Below, piece after piece: positions 40,701 to 51,876 of a stretch of 64,000 bases of DNA. Each line of letters starts with the position of its first letter. Positions within the stretch are counted from its first letter, which is position 1. The position numbers and the translations under genes are program-made. The stretch is from Nematostella vectensis. Its lineage: Eukaryota > Cnidaria > Anthozoa > Actiniaria > Edwardsiidae. The DNA lies in the NCBI RefSeq assembly GCF_932526225.1, contig NC_064036.1:10175519-10239518 (forward strand), given 5' to 3'. Below the pieces are notes generated by a model. That model saw only the letters and a list, made by a program, of their open reading frames with translations, ran no database searches and was not told the DNA's origin.

Positions 40701-42988
40701 GCGGATGATTGTATCTGCTACAGGACTGTGCGTTCACAGGAGGACTGTAATCAGTTGCAGCGCGATATTGACAGCCTAACATCCTGGGCTGATAACTGGC
40801 TAATGGACTTTGCCTATCTCTATGTGCAAAACCATGCGAATCTCGACCAATACGCGCGATTACATCCCATATTTGTACCACCTAAGGGGTAGCGCGCTCG
40901 ACTCGGTCAAGGAAGTGAAGTACCTAGGTGTTACTATAACACACAACCTCGCACAAGCACGACGCTGACGTCACGAAATGGGCGAACAAGATCCTAGGCC
41001 TTCTCAGGAGAAACCTGCACTTCTGCGATGTGAAGACTAAGGAAGCAGCATACTTTGGCTTGGTGTCCGCCCGGTCATGGACTACGCATGTGCAGTTTGG
41101 GCCCCCCATACCCAAAATCTACTAAACGAGCTAGATAAAGTGCATCGGCGGGTGGTACGTTTTGTCACTTTCGACTTTTATTCATACGAGCCAGGGACCA
41201 TCACCCGACACTTACAAACGCTTGGTTGGCAGAGTGTCAAGGCTCGTCAGGAAGCGGCAACATTATGTCTGTTCAATTCTGTCCAATCAAACTTGCCGCT
41301 GTCCACTCTTTCAAAGCCTCTTCGGCGATCGGAAAGGACAAGCCACCCAGAACACTACGATATTCCATATGCTAGGACAAATATTTTCAAATACAGCTTT
41401 GTTCCACGAGCCATTCGGCTCTGGAACTCGCTAGAGGTTACTGTAGTTAGTAGCCATACTAAAGCCTTCGAGGCGGCTAATTAATTTAATTAGTACTATG
41501 CGCTGTGCAAATAATATATCTACATGATATGTTACACTATTTATTAAAGTGAAGAGCCACAACAACAGCTCTTTTGTAACCATCTTCGTCTATTTATTGT
41601 TTCCTTGGGTTTTCCCATGGTTAGAATGACTTTCAGCCTCGTTTAGTATTTTCATGTTTTACTCTTCCCTATTATAATTCCTTCACGCACGAAACCCTCC
41701 ATCGTTTCACGCAGCGCAACGACCCCGTTTTAAAAACGCTATCAATCACTTATTTATTTTAAATATTCGCTTTCATTTGGTGTTTTTGTAGGTTCTCGCC
41801 GCTTACTTCTTTCTCCTTTACGATCTGGCTACACTGCTGGGGGCCAAGCCTGGTAGGAGGCTAGCGAAGGACACATTTGATGTCATCAACATCGAATTCA
41901 ACTTGGCAATGGTAAAGAAACCAAGCATATCTTACAGCAGTATTCTTACTCCAGCCTTTATCGTATTTCGATGGTTATTCCTTAGTGCTTGATCCAGGAT
42001 TTTCTAAAGAGCGTCGGCGTTTCTTATGTATGCAGCAAAGGACTAAAACAAAGAACAGATCCTGGATTGACAAATATTCATGGGGTAGATTTTTTTGTTC
42101 GCCAATCCCGAGATAAGAGAATAACCGGAAAAGCTATAAGTCTATTATCAGCCCTAATATTATGTCACTGAGGTTTTCTTCTAAGGAAACGCATTAGAAA
42201 TCACAGGAGCCTTTTTCTCGTGCGATTATCAAATTGGTGCGGCAGGGTAAATGTATGTATTTGCTTGCTACGGCCAGTTATACCCATGCTCCATAATCAA
42301 AGATTAAAAATTCTCAAATATAGTTTCCATTTGATAGCAATAATCTATTTACCATGGCCGTATTCTTTGCACTGTTTGAGGAGGTCTATTCTCTAACCTT
42401 TCATATCTCTTTCAGGCCATGAAGATGCAAAAAATTATCTATGTTTCTTATCCTTATACTACACTCGGACAGCTTAACGTGGACTCGAAAGGAGTGGTGA
42501 GTACACTTTGCGTAAAGCGGTGCGCGCACTGTATTGTGGGGGGAGTCATTTTGTAAAGCGGTGTGCGCACTGTACCATGGGAGATGCTTTTGCGTATAAT
42601 GGGGCGCGAACTGATTTGTGGGATATTGCACGGTGGAGCTGATCATGGTTTCTGAGTGACTACGCCCTCTATCATCCAGATTGACGTCACGAGACTACGC
42701 CCTCGGACCATTTAGAAGATTGTCCATATTTGTATAGTCTGCTGTGTAAAGAGCAGCCATTTTTTACAGTAAAATAACCGTCAAAATTACATGGCATATT
42801 AACTTGTTATTTCTGGTATCACATTACTGTTATCCTTAATCCACTTGGCAGTTTGACTGGAAGAAGTACCATAATTTGCTGTATGGAGGGGTTCTTAAAA
42901 AACCTTTCACAGATGACGACATGGTGTACCTGGAGAACCCCAAGTATATAGAGTCGGTCCTCAAGGTCATCTGCCACTACCCTAAACG
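25727..42988 (+). CDS. M13 (neprilysin/ECE-like) metallopeptidase, N-terminal half only
   Basis: M13 enzymes are zinc endopeptidases that trim extracellular peptides. Seven exons join in phase: 25727-25829, 28072-28377, 37035-37300, 37791-37859, 41792-41911, 42416-42496 and 42852-42988, or 360 residues plus two bases of the next codon. The N-terminus (MMLKMIILVSLVYFASSLK) resembles a cleavable signal peptide rather than the usual type II anchor. The family signature follows: CTTKACQDLSNII then MNPSVDPCKDLFEYSCGG, then WYNTCMDKNQREKLG with WDLEKAVAAMHRNG, and FDWKKYHNLLYGG. The catalytic HExxH, ExxxD and C-terminal Cys region should lie in later exons, but none is recognisable before the next gene starts at 44856. 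The last exon ends in a good donor (CG|GTGAGG). Either the 3' half is lost, it resembles poorly conserved exons I missed, or the gene is truncated. A giant minisatellite and a LINE occupy two introns. Confidence 0.8.
26965..27262. repeat. Inverted GAGAACCGG/GTAAGCG repeat
   Basis: GGTTCTCACGACGACGTAAG (26965) is echoed by CGCGTGAGAACCGG (about 27019-27032), CCGGTTTTCACGCGACGTAA (27153) and GCCGGTTCTCACGCGACCTA (27241). The words recur in both orientations with TTACG/CGTAA cores, giving fold-back structures. It may be a degraded MITE family. It lies in M13 intron 1. Confidence 0.55.
29160..29280. repeat. Short-period repeats preceding the large minisatellite
   Basis: Runs of TATGTCT (29166-29198) and TTAATG (29206-29245) precede the 20-bp array. 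They share the words TATGTCT and ACTATGTC with it and could be its seed or a decayed edge. Confidence 0.75.
29281..37018. repeat. 7.7 kb minisatellite, 20-bp unit, about 385 copies
   Basis: The unit is CCTGAACTATGTCTATGTCT. Sequence variation is concentrated at three sites in the second half (TATGTCT, TACGCCT, TATACCT, TACGTCT, TATGCCT). A few 16-base units (CTATGTCTGTCTCCTGAA context) occur near 30650, 32345, 33545, 34785 and 36745. The order of variants repeats over long distances: TCTGTGTCT marker at 30632 and 32330 (offset 1,698) and CGCTTCCTG at 33452 and 34690 (offset 1,238), with neighbouring variants matching. Stops occur on both strands (TGA forward, TAG reverse) and the 20-bp period rotates frames, so it is not coding. 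It sits in the M13 intron 28378-37034 and ends 16 bases before the next exon. Confidence 0.97.
37510..37726. repeat. 27-bp tandem repeat in M13 intron
   Basis: About eight copies of a 27-bp unit resembling TTGGTATGCGTTATATGTCG plus TCTTCTC lie between exons 37035-37300 and 37791-37859. The period is a multiple of three, so frames through it read as nine-residue repeats (MRYMSSSLG), which is a repeat artefact. A partial unit recurs at about 37752-37782, just before the acceptor. Confidence 0.8.
38170..38200. repeat. Poly-C tract
   Basis: About 25 consecutive C with a break, just upstream of the LINE copy; a second C-rich run lies at about 38463-38472. Confidence 0.85.
38400..41560 (+). mobile_element. 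Decayed CR1/Jockey-type LINE with PHD finger, endonuclease and reverse transcriptase
   Basis: A non-LTR retrotransposon copy in the M13 intron 37860-41791, same strand. Order: PHD-like zinc finger (CGACMKPVKSNQ, CEECLLWYHKKC, CRACL; about 38500-38660). Next is an APE-type endonuclease (LPETKID, GDFNFRHVDW, TREDKTLDLLI; about 38850-39500). Then a reverse transcriptase (SAGPDRLHPKIL, NYRPISFTS, FAKAFDKVPHERL, FADDCICYRT; about 40010-40850). A C-terminal segment typical of these LINEs follows (VMDYACAVWAPHTQ, AIRLWNSL; about 41070-41484). The frame breaks several times (near 39980, 40365, 40525 and 40890), and the normal SDH motif of the endonuclease is not seen, so it is dead. The 5' boundary is uncertain, and a 26-bp direct duplication lies at about 38316-38365. 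Confidence 0.88.
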
Positions 42989-43170
42989 GTGAGGAAATCA
43001 TATGATTAGAGAGCCCAAGCAATCTCTCTCGCCATGCACGTGAGCAATTGACCTGTAGTATTAAGGCAATGGCCGCATTTTCGTGCACTGAAAAACCGTG
43101 ATCGAAATTTATATTTTGCGCTTTTCTAATGCTTCTGATGAAATAAAGGATCCACGTTTGCTCGTCATTT

Positions 43171-43205
43171 TCAATGGCTCTATATCAAGGATATAGAGCC
43201 ATTGA
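43171..43205. repeat. Perfect 15-bp palindromic hairpin
   Basis: TCAATGGCTCTATAT, a 5-base loop CAAGG, then ATATAGAGCCATTGA. The arms are perfectly complementary. No other feature nearby explains it; it is possibly a small fold-back element or a structured RNA segment. Confidence 0.7.
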
Positions 43206-44298
43206 TAAACGGCCCAAGCCGAAAGTCGAAGACCGCTCCACCTTATCTAGTTGCAAACGTTTGCGAATAATTAAACAATTACAGCATCAGACAAATACTT
43301 CTCAAATAATGTTTTGGGTTTGTCAAGAAGAAACCCGACGCGTTCGTGTTCTCATTTTATTTTTCAAAACCAAAATGCTCGGCCCTAAATAAAAAAGGGG
43401 CGTCGCATGTTTTTCAAGGGAGCTTGCAAATACTAACCATCAGCCCGACTTTTCATTATAAGTACTGAAAATATGTTATGACAGATTTCCCTTTCTGAGT
43501 TGTTCACCATGGTGGTCGCATCCCCTTCACCCCCTTTTGGCCACGCCTTAATAGGTGGCCCCCTTCCCAATCCCCTACTCATAAAAGAGGAAAATAAAGA
43601 AAAAGAAGAAGAGTGAGAATAAGAAGTTCATTTCGTTCTTCCGCTCATATCTCGCATCTGTACCCGTTGAAAAGCACAAACGGCATTGCAAGTTCAGGAA
43701 TTTCACGCGTGGGAGATGTATTCGAAAAGAATTTGACAGGAATACGAAGTGTATCGCATCGTGAAAAAAATAGGCGGTAAGAAAGCTGGGCAAGAAATCG
43801 AAACAATCAAAATTATTTTCTCACCCGATGCTTACCTGGGTATCTGCTTACTTTGAATTATACCAATTTTGTTAGAAAACAAATTCTTGAATAAAGAAAT
43901 AATTTTCTCTTATATACTGAGAATTTTAAATGAAGATGATTAAACAACTAAATGGAATAATGTAATGAGTTTTAGAAATAAACAGTGGTATAACGATTAT
44001 AGCCTGACTCTATATTACCAATACCATGCACATGACTTGCAACTGTCAAATACAAAAGCGATAACCGATCCGGATCATCAATCAATAACCCCTATGTGTT
44101 TTTATTTTCACTGTCATTTATCAAGTAAATCAAGAGACAATATACTGTTATCAATATTTTTTTTTAAATCTTAAGAAGCATTTTATTTTCTTAGGAGAGA
44201 GCATTTCACGAGTATATATGGACAATAACAGAGATGGCTGAAAATAATTGCGAGTTTTGGGCATAATCGGTAAACATGTATAGGTCTACCGCACCAAC

Positions 44299-44397
44299 AA
44301 GTCTCAAAGATTGCCATGCATGTCTAAGTATAAGCACATGTCTAAGTATAGCACTTGTACTGTGAAACTGCGAATGGCTCATTAAGTTTGTACCCTT
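44299..44397 (+). pseudogene. 18S rRNA 5'-region fragment
   Basis: AGTCTCAAAGATT, GCCATGCATGTCTAAGTATA, then GCACTTGTACTGTGAAACTG and CGAATGGCTCATTAA follow the order and spacing of the 5' end of eukaryotic 18S rRNA (helix 4-7 region). A 17-18 base piece (CATGTCTAAGTATAAGCA-like) is duplicated inside it, and the match stops after CTCATTAA, with GTTTGTACC resuming as if after a small deletion. It is far too short to be functional rRNA; it is a dispersed fragment. Confidence 0.8.
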
Positions 44398-44855
44398 TTA
44401 TAAGGCACATCTTACACAACCACGCCCACACAAGCCTCTCCTAGCTGCGCCCATTGCAAAAGATACCCCCAAAGGCCACGACCATACAGGGCACACATAC
44501 TGGTAAAATCCGTACCAATCTGAGCACACACAAATTCAAACAGAATAGCGCTCTTTGCAGAGCGTGGAGCTTGTTTTGATATCAATATTTTTCGCGTTTC
44601 TGTCACACAAAATTGTGAAATTTGCGAATTTTAAGAAGCAAAAGTATCGATTGAAAGAGCGACCGTACCTTAACTTAACCTTAGCTACGCCCTGTTTATT
44701 TTAGTAAAGAGCACATGTCGAGAATATAAGATTGAAGGCCTCATATCCAATCAGAGTGCCTCTTTGTCTTTGCGTCTCGACATCAATCACTGTTGCATTG
44801 ACGCCTCATCCTCAGTTCGTTGTCGTTTAGTTCGTTGGCGCCGTTTTAATCAGCT

Positions 44856-47800
44856 ATGGCGTCTTTGCTTGTGGCGTGTTTCACGTTAGCTTTCTGCTGT
44901 GTGAGCATCGTTGAAGGCAAAGAAATTACGGAAAACGATAGATTAAAGCTTAGCGGACAAGATTACGTTCGCTTTGAACCAACCGCAACCAAGAAAACAG
45001 CGAATAACTTGACATTGAGTTTCAAGACGATTCACCCGAACGGCCTTCTGTTCTTCACGGGGAATTTGGGCGTACAACACATCGCTGTTTACCTTCAACA
45101 CTGCAAACTCATGTAAGTATTATTGTTACTTTTTTGCTTGCAACATTTTTTGTGCAACTTTTGTGGCATTCCGCTGTATTTTACAGATATAGTTGGAGTT
45201 TGGAGATATAAATGAAAAAAAGAGAAGTCCTTGCATAAAAAAAACATGCTTGGACATACTGCTGAACTAAGTTGGGACACGTTTCCAAGAAAACACAAAA
45301 CGCACTTTCAGCCCAATATCGATATGTGTGTCCCTGGGAATTTCGTAAAGTTTAAACTCTGAATGAGAACCGCCTGGTGGCAAAAAAAAAAAAAAAGATA
45401 ACGTTCAAGCAAAAAATAAAAAAAAGCTTTCCTAAATGTATCAACACGTAAACCTAACCCAATCCTAATAAACCCCTTTACCCTAACCTCCTTTTGATAC
45501 ATTTAGGAAGACCAAAAAAACGTTCTTATCCAATCTGTTTTTAATTTAACCCGACAATCTACATAAAGCAAATGACAAGAGCAAATAAAGAAAGAGAGTT
45601 CTAGAAGTTCTACGGAGACAAGAATATCGCCTTTTCCGTACGTAATCACATACTTTCATTATTCTTAGAGTAAATGCTACGCTCTGCCCGACACAAGTTG
45701 GATTCTGTCGCTACAATAACGCCTTCTTCGGAAAAAACATTTGCGATGCTCGATGGCACAGCGTCCACCTCTTGCACCATGGAACAGGAATTTGCCTCAG
45801 ACTGGATGGGAAATGGCGTAATGGAAGTATCCCAGGTAGGTATGGAGGGAGAGGAAAAAGAAAAAAAATCCAACCAAAAAAAAAACACAACCAAACTTGT
45901 GTTTAGAGTACTATTCCAAACAACTTCAGGATTAAAGTTTCCCAGAGTTTGAAGTATTTTCTATGCTTTTAATGCGAGATTTTGTTCGAATAGAAAAAGC
46001 ATAATCTACCAAATCACTCAATCATTTTATTCGATTACATTCAACATGTTTATGTGAAAGAAAAACCTCAAAAAGCTCAACCCACATCAACTTATCTCCT
46101 GTGCTTTTTCTTAGACGTTTTGGTTATTTTTTTAAATACGAATGACCTTTTGGTATCTAGGTTAAAATAATAAATCAATCTATAATAGCTTATTATTAAG
46201 AAACATTTTTTTTTTATTTTCTTGATTTTTATAATCTTAATGCAATATGTTTTATACACTTTATATATATGTATTTTAAATTACTGTAAAACGTTTCTTA
46301 AACTGTAATAATTGTAGCCTGAGTATCAGGCGATTTAATTTTTCAAAAGTCGGAGAGGAAAAATTAAAGTACGCCTGACACAAATACTAGACGCGACGCC
46401 CCTTTCCAGGCCACTGTCAAAATAGTCGGCTGTCAATTTTCCATAGACTCGCGTGGTGGCACAGTCAAATGCCCAAATCAAATTGTAAACAGCATTTATG
46501 TATATCAAAACTACATTGGTGTTAGATGCAAGGGTAATAATTTTAGTAACGACGAACCCCGGTGAGGGTAACTTTATGCTAAATGTTTGAAACGCAAAGA
46601 GGGCTCAGGAGATTTACGATTTTTAAGTATATGACCACGATTATTAGGATACTTTGTCAGCGATTTCTTAAAGGGGCCGTATGACGAGTTTCTTAAAATA
46701 CGTCCTCTCGCGCGGAAATGTAAAGATAAAGCGTTAAATTATCAGGTTCCAAATGCTCCAAGTGAAATATCGAGTTGAAATATGTTTTGTTTAAACCTGA
46801 ATACAGCAATTTTTGGCCGCCATTATTCACTTGCAATCGAACGATTGAACGCTGTGATGTCACTTGTCCCGACTTTGGGATGGAATGCCTCGCTCTGAGT
46901 CGCAAAAAAATCACAGCACGCACAGAGAGTGGGGCGAGGATTTAACCAGAGAATTCAGCGCAATACGATTTACTCAATGAAAGTACCCCCAAATTAGATA
47001 GGCTAGAGGTCTGTCGTGCTGAAACGTTGAATAAGCAAGCTAAAAAGGTGGAAGGAGAAAGCCCTGAAACAGAAAGACTACAAAGCCAAGTAACAACCGT
47101 CTTGACTTTGTGAATTACCCAAAACAAACTGCATGATGGTGAGTTAAGAATACGATCTTACGAGCTCAGAAGAGCTCATGTTTGTACAGCGCCTTTTTAC
47201 GAGTGCGCGCCATTTTGATTTTGAAAGGCACCCCTTTGAAATCACACTGAAAAGCTTGAATATCATTCTGTTCCCACAGCAGAATTTTCAATATATTGCA
47301 TTTGGTCATTATATTTGGCGATCCTTTGAGTGGGATCTCTGTACTATTTTATTATACCCTATCGACACTTCACAAAAAGCCATGAATAATAAAATCATCA
47401 GAACAAATAGATTAGTTCCATATTTTATTTAATTTCCCATGCATTAGAATATTTTGTGACAGTCTTCAAGCTAACTATTTTTAGATAGTTAAAAAGGGAG
47501 CTTATTCCAAAATTAAAAAATTAAAAAAGACCAAACTTTTGCTGTAAACTGTATTAAGGCAGTGAGGGATTAGAGGGAATGAGCATAGTTGTGCCAACAC
47601 ACTTCTGACACACTACAGTAACTCAAGAACAATCTGAAAGATATTTTGTTAGGAGTCATCTGAAATAGAATAAACAAAATAATTAGAATCTTCTAAGGTC
47701 ACTACCTTAGAAGTTCAAGGAGAAAGTGAGCTGTCACTCATCAATCATGTCTCATACCAACATCACAACATTGGCCGTAACTAGGCAGGTTTTTGAACAA

Positions 47801-50800
47801 TGGAATCGAGCGTTGTTTCACTCCCTATTTTATATAGAACCTCGAAGTTAGGTTCGGAGAGCGTTCGGGCTAGTCACGAACACTTGAGGCTATGGTTACT
47901 CAGTACCGTTCAAATGTTTCCAGAGTTGAAAACAAAGATCGCTTGGGTTTTTAGACAAGAGAAATAGAAATATAACGAGAAAGGATTTCGCTTAATCTGG
48001 AGGCAGGAGTCATTTCGCCTAAAGGTTAAAGATATTTTATACGCTGAATACAATATCCAACACAAATTGGGAATGCATTTTTGTTTATTTTATCAAGAAA
48101 TCTCTGAAAAAGTATCCTTATTCCCGTGATATGACTGCAGATCCACACATCACTAAATTACTACAGGATATTTACATCACCAATTTACTACAAGCTTTTT
48201 CGTCTAAATAGACAAACTTGAACACAAATGCCACTATTTGATAAGCTCACTCAATGAACAACTCGCAGGAACTGCCGCTAACAATCCCAAGCATTCATCG
48301 TTCTCACAGACAAATTTCTCGAATATGCAGCTCCTGGTCTGTCTAAAAATTTGATAGCTACTACTAATGATGTCTGTATGGGGGGGGGGTGAATAGGTTC
48401 GCGGATCGGAGGATTCAGCCCCAAAATGCTCACGGATGACGGATTTTGATGATTATTTCAGCAGATTGACAGATTTTGGAAATACGGCGGATCACGGATC
48501 TGTTGACAATTTTGGCACAGATTTCGGATTTCGACTGCTTTGACGGTCGAATTTCGGATTTTAAATGAATTTCAATCGATGCTATTGTTTATCTGTCAAA
48601 CCATGCGGATCTAAAAATATCTGCGGATCCACGGATTTGCCCCGAAAATGTTGCGGATCGGCGAATTTACATACCCCTATTCACCCCTCCCCCTGTAGTA
48701 TTAAGCAGCTTCTATGACATCCAGCGCCTTAGTAGATTTTCGCTTCAAAAAACGATACCAATAAAAAATAAACACGCAATGACTGGCCTTGGCAAAACAT
48801 TTGAACATCTAACCTGAGTATCAGGCGGAATTTTTCCGAAGAAATATATATATTTTTTAATTTTATAGAAAACGATTTCTCTGATTCTGCTAACTCAAGG
48901 TCAAAAGCACTTTTGGAGTCTGCCATTACTCTTAGAACGAGCAGTTGACAGGCTAGGGTACTATATATAGCTGAACCAATCAGAGCGTCCCATTTGAGTA
49001 CCCTTTGTTGTTTTTTTACCAATCAGGAGCCATGCCGGAATCCGGCATGAGAACATGCGATTTGAACAGTACTATCAGATCCAAGAAACATAAGAGGGCC
49101 TGATACTCAGGTTATAATAATTGTTGCAGTAGCTACATGAACCCTCATCGAAATTTTTTTCTTGAAAACAAATAAAAAATTTACTTTTAAAAATAATAAC
49201 CAGGAAAATATCTTAGAACCATGTTTCATACAGTGGAATATATTGGAGTTGAAAGAAGGTCCCCAAATGGGACTAGGGCAAGGCCAACAAAAAGCATACA
49301 ATGCACATTGTTTTTAGAATTAAAATTATTATATCCTCATTGATGTAAATTATCTGCGCTCACTGCTGTGCTTGTTTCATCTAACAGGGCCAAGCTTTGT
49401 AAAGATAACAAGCTCAAAGGTTTACATTGGTGGGACTACCTCCTTGGAAAAAGAGTTGGGCATCCCTAATTTCCAAGGCTGCATAAAGAATGTCCATGTA
49501 GAAGGCACCAACATTCTTGCAAAGCCTCAAAGCCCCAATATGCACATTGTTGGGAAGCCAGCCAAAGGTTGCACAGCACAGGGGAAACCAATTGGATTTC
49601 CAGATCCTTATGGCTATGTGCGTGTGCTTCGGCTTGACAACAGTTGTAAAGTGGTCACAGGAAAACTGAGGATTCACCTTTTCTTCAGGACCTATAGCGA
49701 GTTTGGAACTTTGATTTACATTTCTGCGAGCAACATGGATATTGTGCTTACACATCGAAGAGGAAAACTTTTTATATCTACCATATTTGGCAGGCATTAC
49801 ATTATAGAACGCATTGGGAAGGGACTTGCTGATGGTAATTGGCACAACGTGACTGTGCAAGTGTCAAGAAGAGGCTTTTCCCTAGCTGTTGATCGGATCG
49901 AACCTGTACAAGTTAGCTTCTGGGTGCAGATAGCAGAGTTCCGGTGGTTTACTGCCATTTACTTAGGAGTTGCATGGGATTTGCAACCTGGATTTGTAGG
50001 ATGCATGAAGGATGTTAAGATAAGAGGTGTGAAGATCAGGGATCAATCTGTTATCAGATATCATGGCCCAAAGTTTGGTGTTTGTCCATTAGAAAACTAC
50101 TGTTTCCCTAATCCATGTCTGAATGGTGGAGTGTGCCATACCTGGTATAATAAGTACACATGTGATTGCTACAAAACCTTTTATACTGGGAGCACATGTG
50201 AAATGCCACTACTTCTCAAAGCTACATGCGAAGGATACAATCTATCCAACAAATCCAGCTGCTTTATTGATGTTGATGGCAAAGGGGCTCAAGCGCCTTT
50301 CCTTGTTCTTTGCTACAAGTCACTCTCAGGGAAGATTGTAACAAGCATAGCTCACAACAAAAACACCACACAGCAGGTTTCTGATACTGAAAAAACTTTG
50401 GATTTGTCACAAAATGGTGTTCCTGATGTGAACTTCCTTCATGAGATCAAGTATTCCACAGCCATACAAGGCATCACAGCAGTGATAGAAAAAAGTGTGG
50501 AATGCAGACAACTGATTATGTTAACATCATTGAAGAAGGGAGCTGGTGGTGTAACACTGAAGTGGATTTCAAGAAGTGGTTCACTCCACTCATGGGTTGA
50601 TGGGACTATCAAAAACATGGACCAGCCAGAAAGTCAGCAAACAAGCCAGACAGACTGTGACACAATTAACAGCCTTGTAGGGGATGATAATACGCTTTGC
50701 AACTTTACAGGTAAAAATAAAAATATTGCATGTCACTATTGGGTACGGCATTTTATAATAACCATCCTATCACGGACAGGGGGGGGAATATTACAGAGTT

Positions 50801-51876
50801 TTTCTATACATTCACTGTAATTTCAAGCCTACTCCCTCTATGATCACACTAGTATCCAGAATGCTTGGCTGCACTTGACAGATCTCCAATGTACGGTAAT
50901 GAATCCAACAACCGTCACACAATTTCTTTATATGTGACTCCTGATTGCTTTTATCATAAAATAAGTTTACCCATTAAAATCAATGGGTGTCTATCATTAA
51001 AAATAATATAGTATCACAAATAGCTGACAAAAATTTTTTCATCAGTAGAAGGGTGATTTGTTTTTCAAATTTCAGGTAATACTGTTATTTTATTGATAAT
51101 TTTTTTTGTAGTAATTACCAGTTGAATGACTGAACCTTAGTCTATAACTGTCTGTAAATTTTTTTACATTTTTATTATAATTTTTATTTTTTTTATAATT
51201 TTCAGGATATCTTACAGATAAAATGGTCCTACCAGTAATGGGTTTGGTATTTAGCTCTGATGACTATGGAGCCAACTTTCAGCTAGGCCCTCTCGAATGT
51301 TTTGGTTCAAATAGCAGTTTCCTCACAGACAAAGCTACCCAACCATCAAAACAAGTTTGCAAGCCGTCAGAGGTCAGTGCACAGAACCCCATGCAAGTAG
51401 TAGCCCCTCTCCAAGAGTCTATGCATAATAACAGCCTTGAAGAACTGTACAAGAAATATATCAAGTCGCTTGATGCAGAAGATACACATTTAAAATCGAT
51501 TTCCACCAGTGCACACCCATCCAGAGCAACAACAACTGCAAAACCATTACCCAAACAGTACCAACCGACGAGTGATGAGACCCATGCAGCTTCTCCCCTG
51601 GAGAGTACCAACCCTTGGTCTGGAAACCTGATGTTTTTACTGCTTGTGACCCTGATGTTTCTAGTACTTCTGCTTTTGGTTGGGGTCATGATCTATTACA
51701 TTAGACGGAAAGGCTGCTACCATATGTGCTTATCAGAGCTGAACTGCATTCAGCAGTGGAAAGATGCCCACTGTGACGACATCGCCCCACCTCAGGAATC
51801 CGACCCTTGGATGACCATCAACGCTGGAGGCTACAATGTTAAGACTGGCAAGATTACATACGGTGCTTTTGTATGA
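44856..51876 (+). CDS. Contactin-associated-protein-like receptor, full-length through cassette 1
   Basis: A predicted type I membrane protein of 805 residues resembling neurexin IV/CNTNAP. Exons: 44856-45112, 45669-45835, 49388-50710 and 51206-51876, with matching phases (2, 1, 1). Order: signal peptide (about 1-21); laminin-G 1 (about 30-185, with WHSVHLLHHGTG and FQGCIKNVHVEG); laminin-G 2 (about 200-365, with NWHNVTVQVSRRG and PGFVGCMKDVKIRG); EGF (about 377-413, NYCFPNPCLNGGVC). A fibrinogen-like segment follows (SCFIDVDGKGAQAPFLVLCY) with the adjoining TDKMVLPVMGLVF to QLGPLECFG motif seen in CNTNAPs. A Ser/Thr/Pro-rich stalk, one membrane helix (about 723-747) and a 58-residue tail ending YGAFV complete it. 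Compared with Caspr proteins it lacks the N-terminal discoidin domain and the last laminin-G/EGF set. Caspr-type proteins work in cell adhesion and septate junctions. Exons 3-4 are the first of three or more tandem cassettes. Confidence 0.88.
46317..46332. repeat. Solo CCTGAGTATCAGG element end
   Basis: AGCCTGAGTATCAGGC is the same self-complementary terminus as that of the element at 48811-49113. A degenerate partner (GTACGCCTGACAC, about 46371) lies 50 bases on. It is probably a remnant of the same MITE family, in the receptor's second intron (45836-49387). Confidence 0.5.
48381..48694. mobile_element. MITE with GGGGTGAATAGG inverted ends and CGGAT-rich interior
   Basis: The left end GGGGGGTGAATAGG, followed by CGCGGATCGG, is mirrored on the other strand by GGGGTGAATAGGGG, then CGCCGATCCG. 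The interior is dominated by degenerate repeats of CGGATTT/GCGGATC. About 314 bp, no ORF, in the receptor intron 2. Confidence 0.6.
48811..49113. mobile_element. MITE with perfect 16-bp inverted ends
   Basis: AACCTGAGTATCAGGC (48811-48826) is exactly reversed and complemented at 49098-49113. The core CCTGAGTATCAGG is itself nearly palindromic. It is 303 bp with no coding capacity, in receptor intron 2. A related end is at 46317. Confidence 0.75.

Larger units (their letters stand above)
42989..44855. other. Interval between M13 exon 7 and the receptor gene
   Basis: No convincing exon was found, although the M13 gene should continue. An open stretch near 43628-43765 lacks recognisable M13 motifs. 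The interval contains the hairpin at 43171-43205 and an 18S rRNA-like fragment at 44299-44397. Confidence 0.5.

Noticed and set aside
43628..43765. Candidate M13 continuation exon
   Set aside because: It is an open stretch but lacks recognisable M13 motifs and convincing splice sites in the required phase.
46410..46531. Possible extra receptor exon (ATVKIVGCQFSIDSRGG...)
   Set aside because: It has an acceptor-like CCAG and a GT, but its reading frame does not match the phase of the flanking exons. 45835 joins 49388 exactly and restores a laminin-G domain without it.
49414..49860. 148-codon reverse-strand frames repeated in each cassette (also 52443, 55493)
   Set aside because: They are antisense shadows of the ectodomain exon and repeat only because the exon is duplicated.
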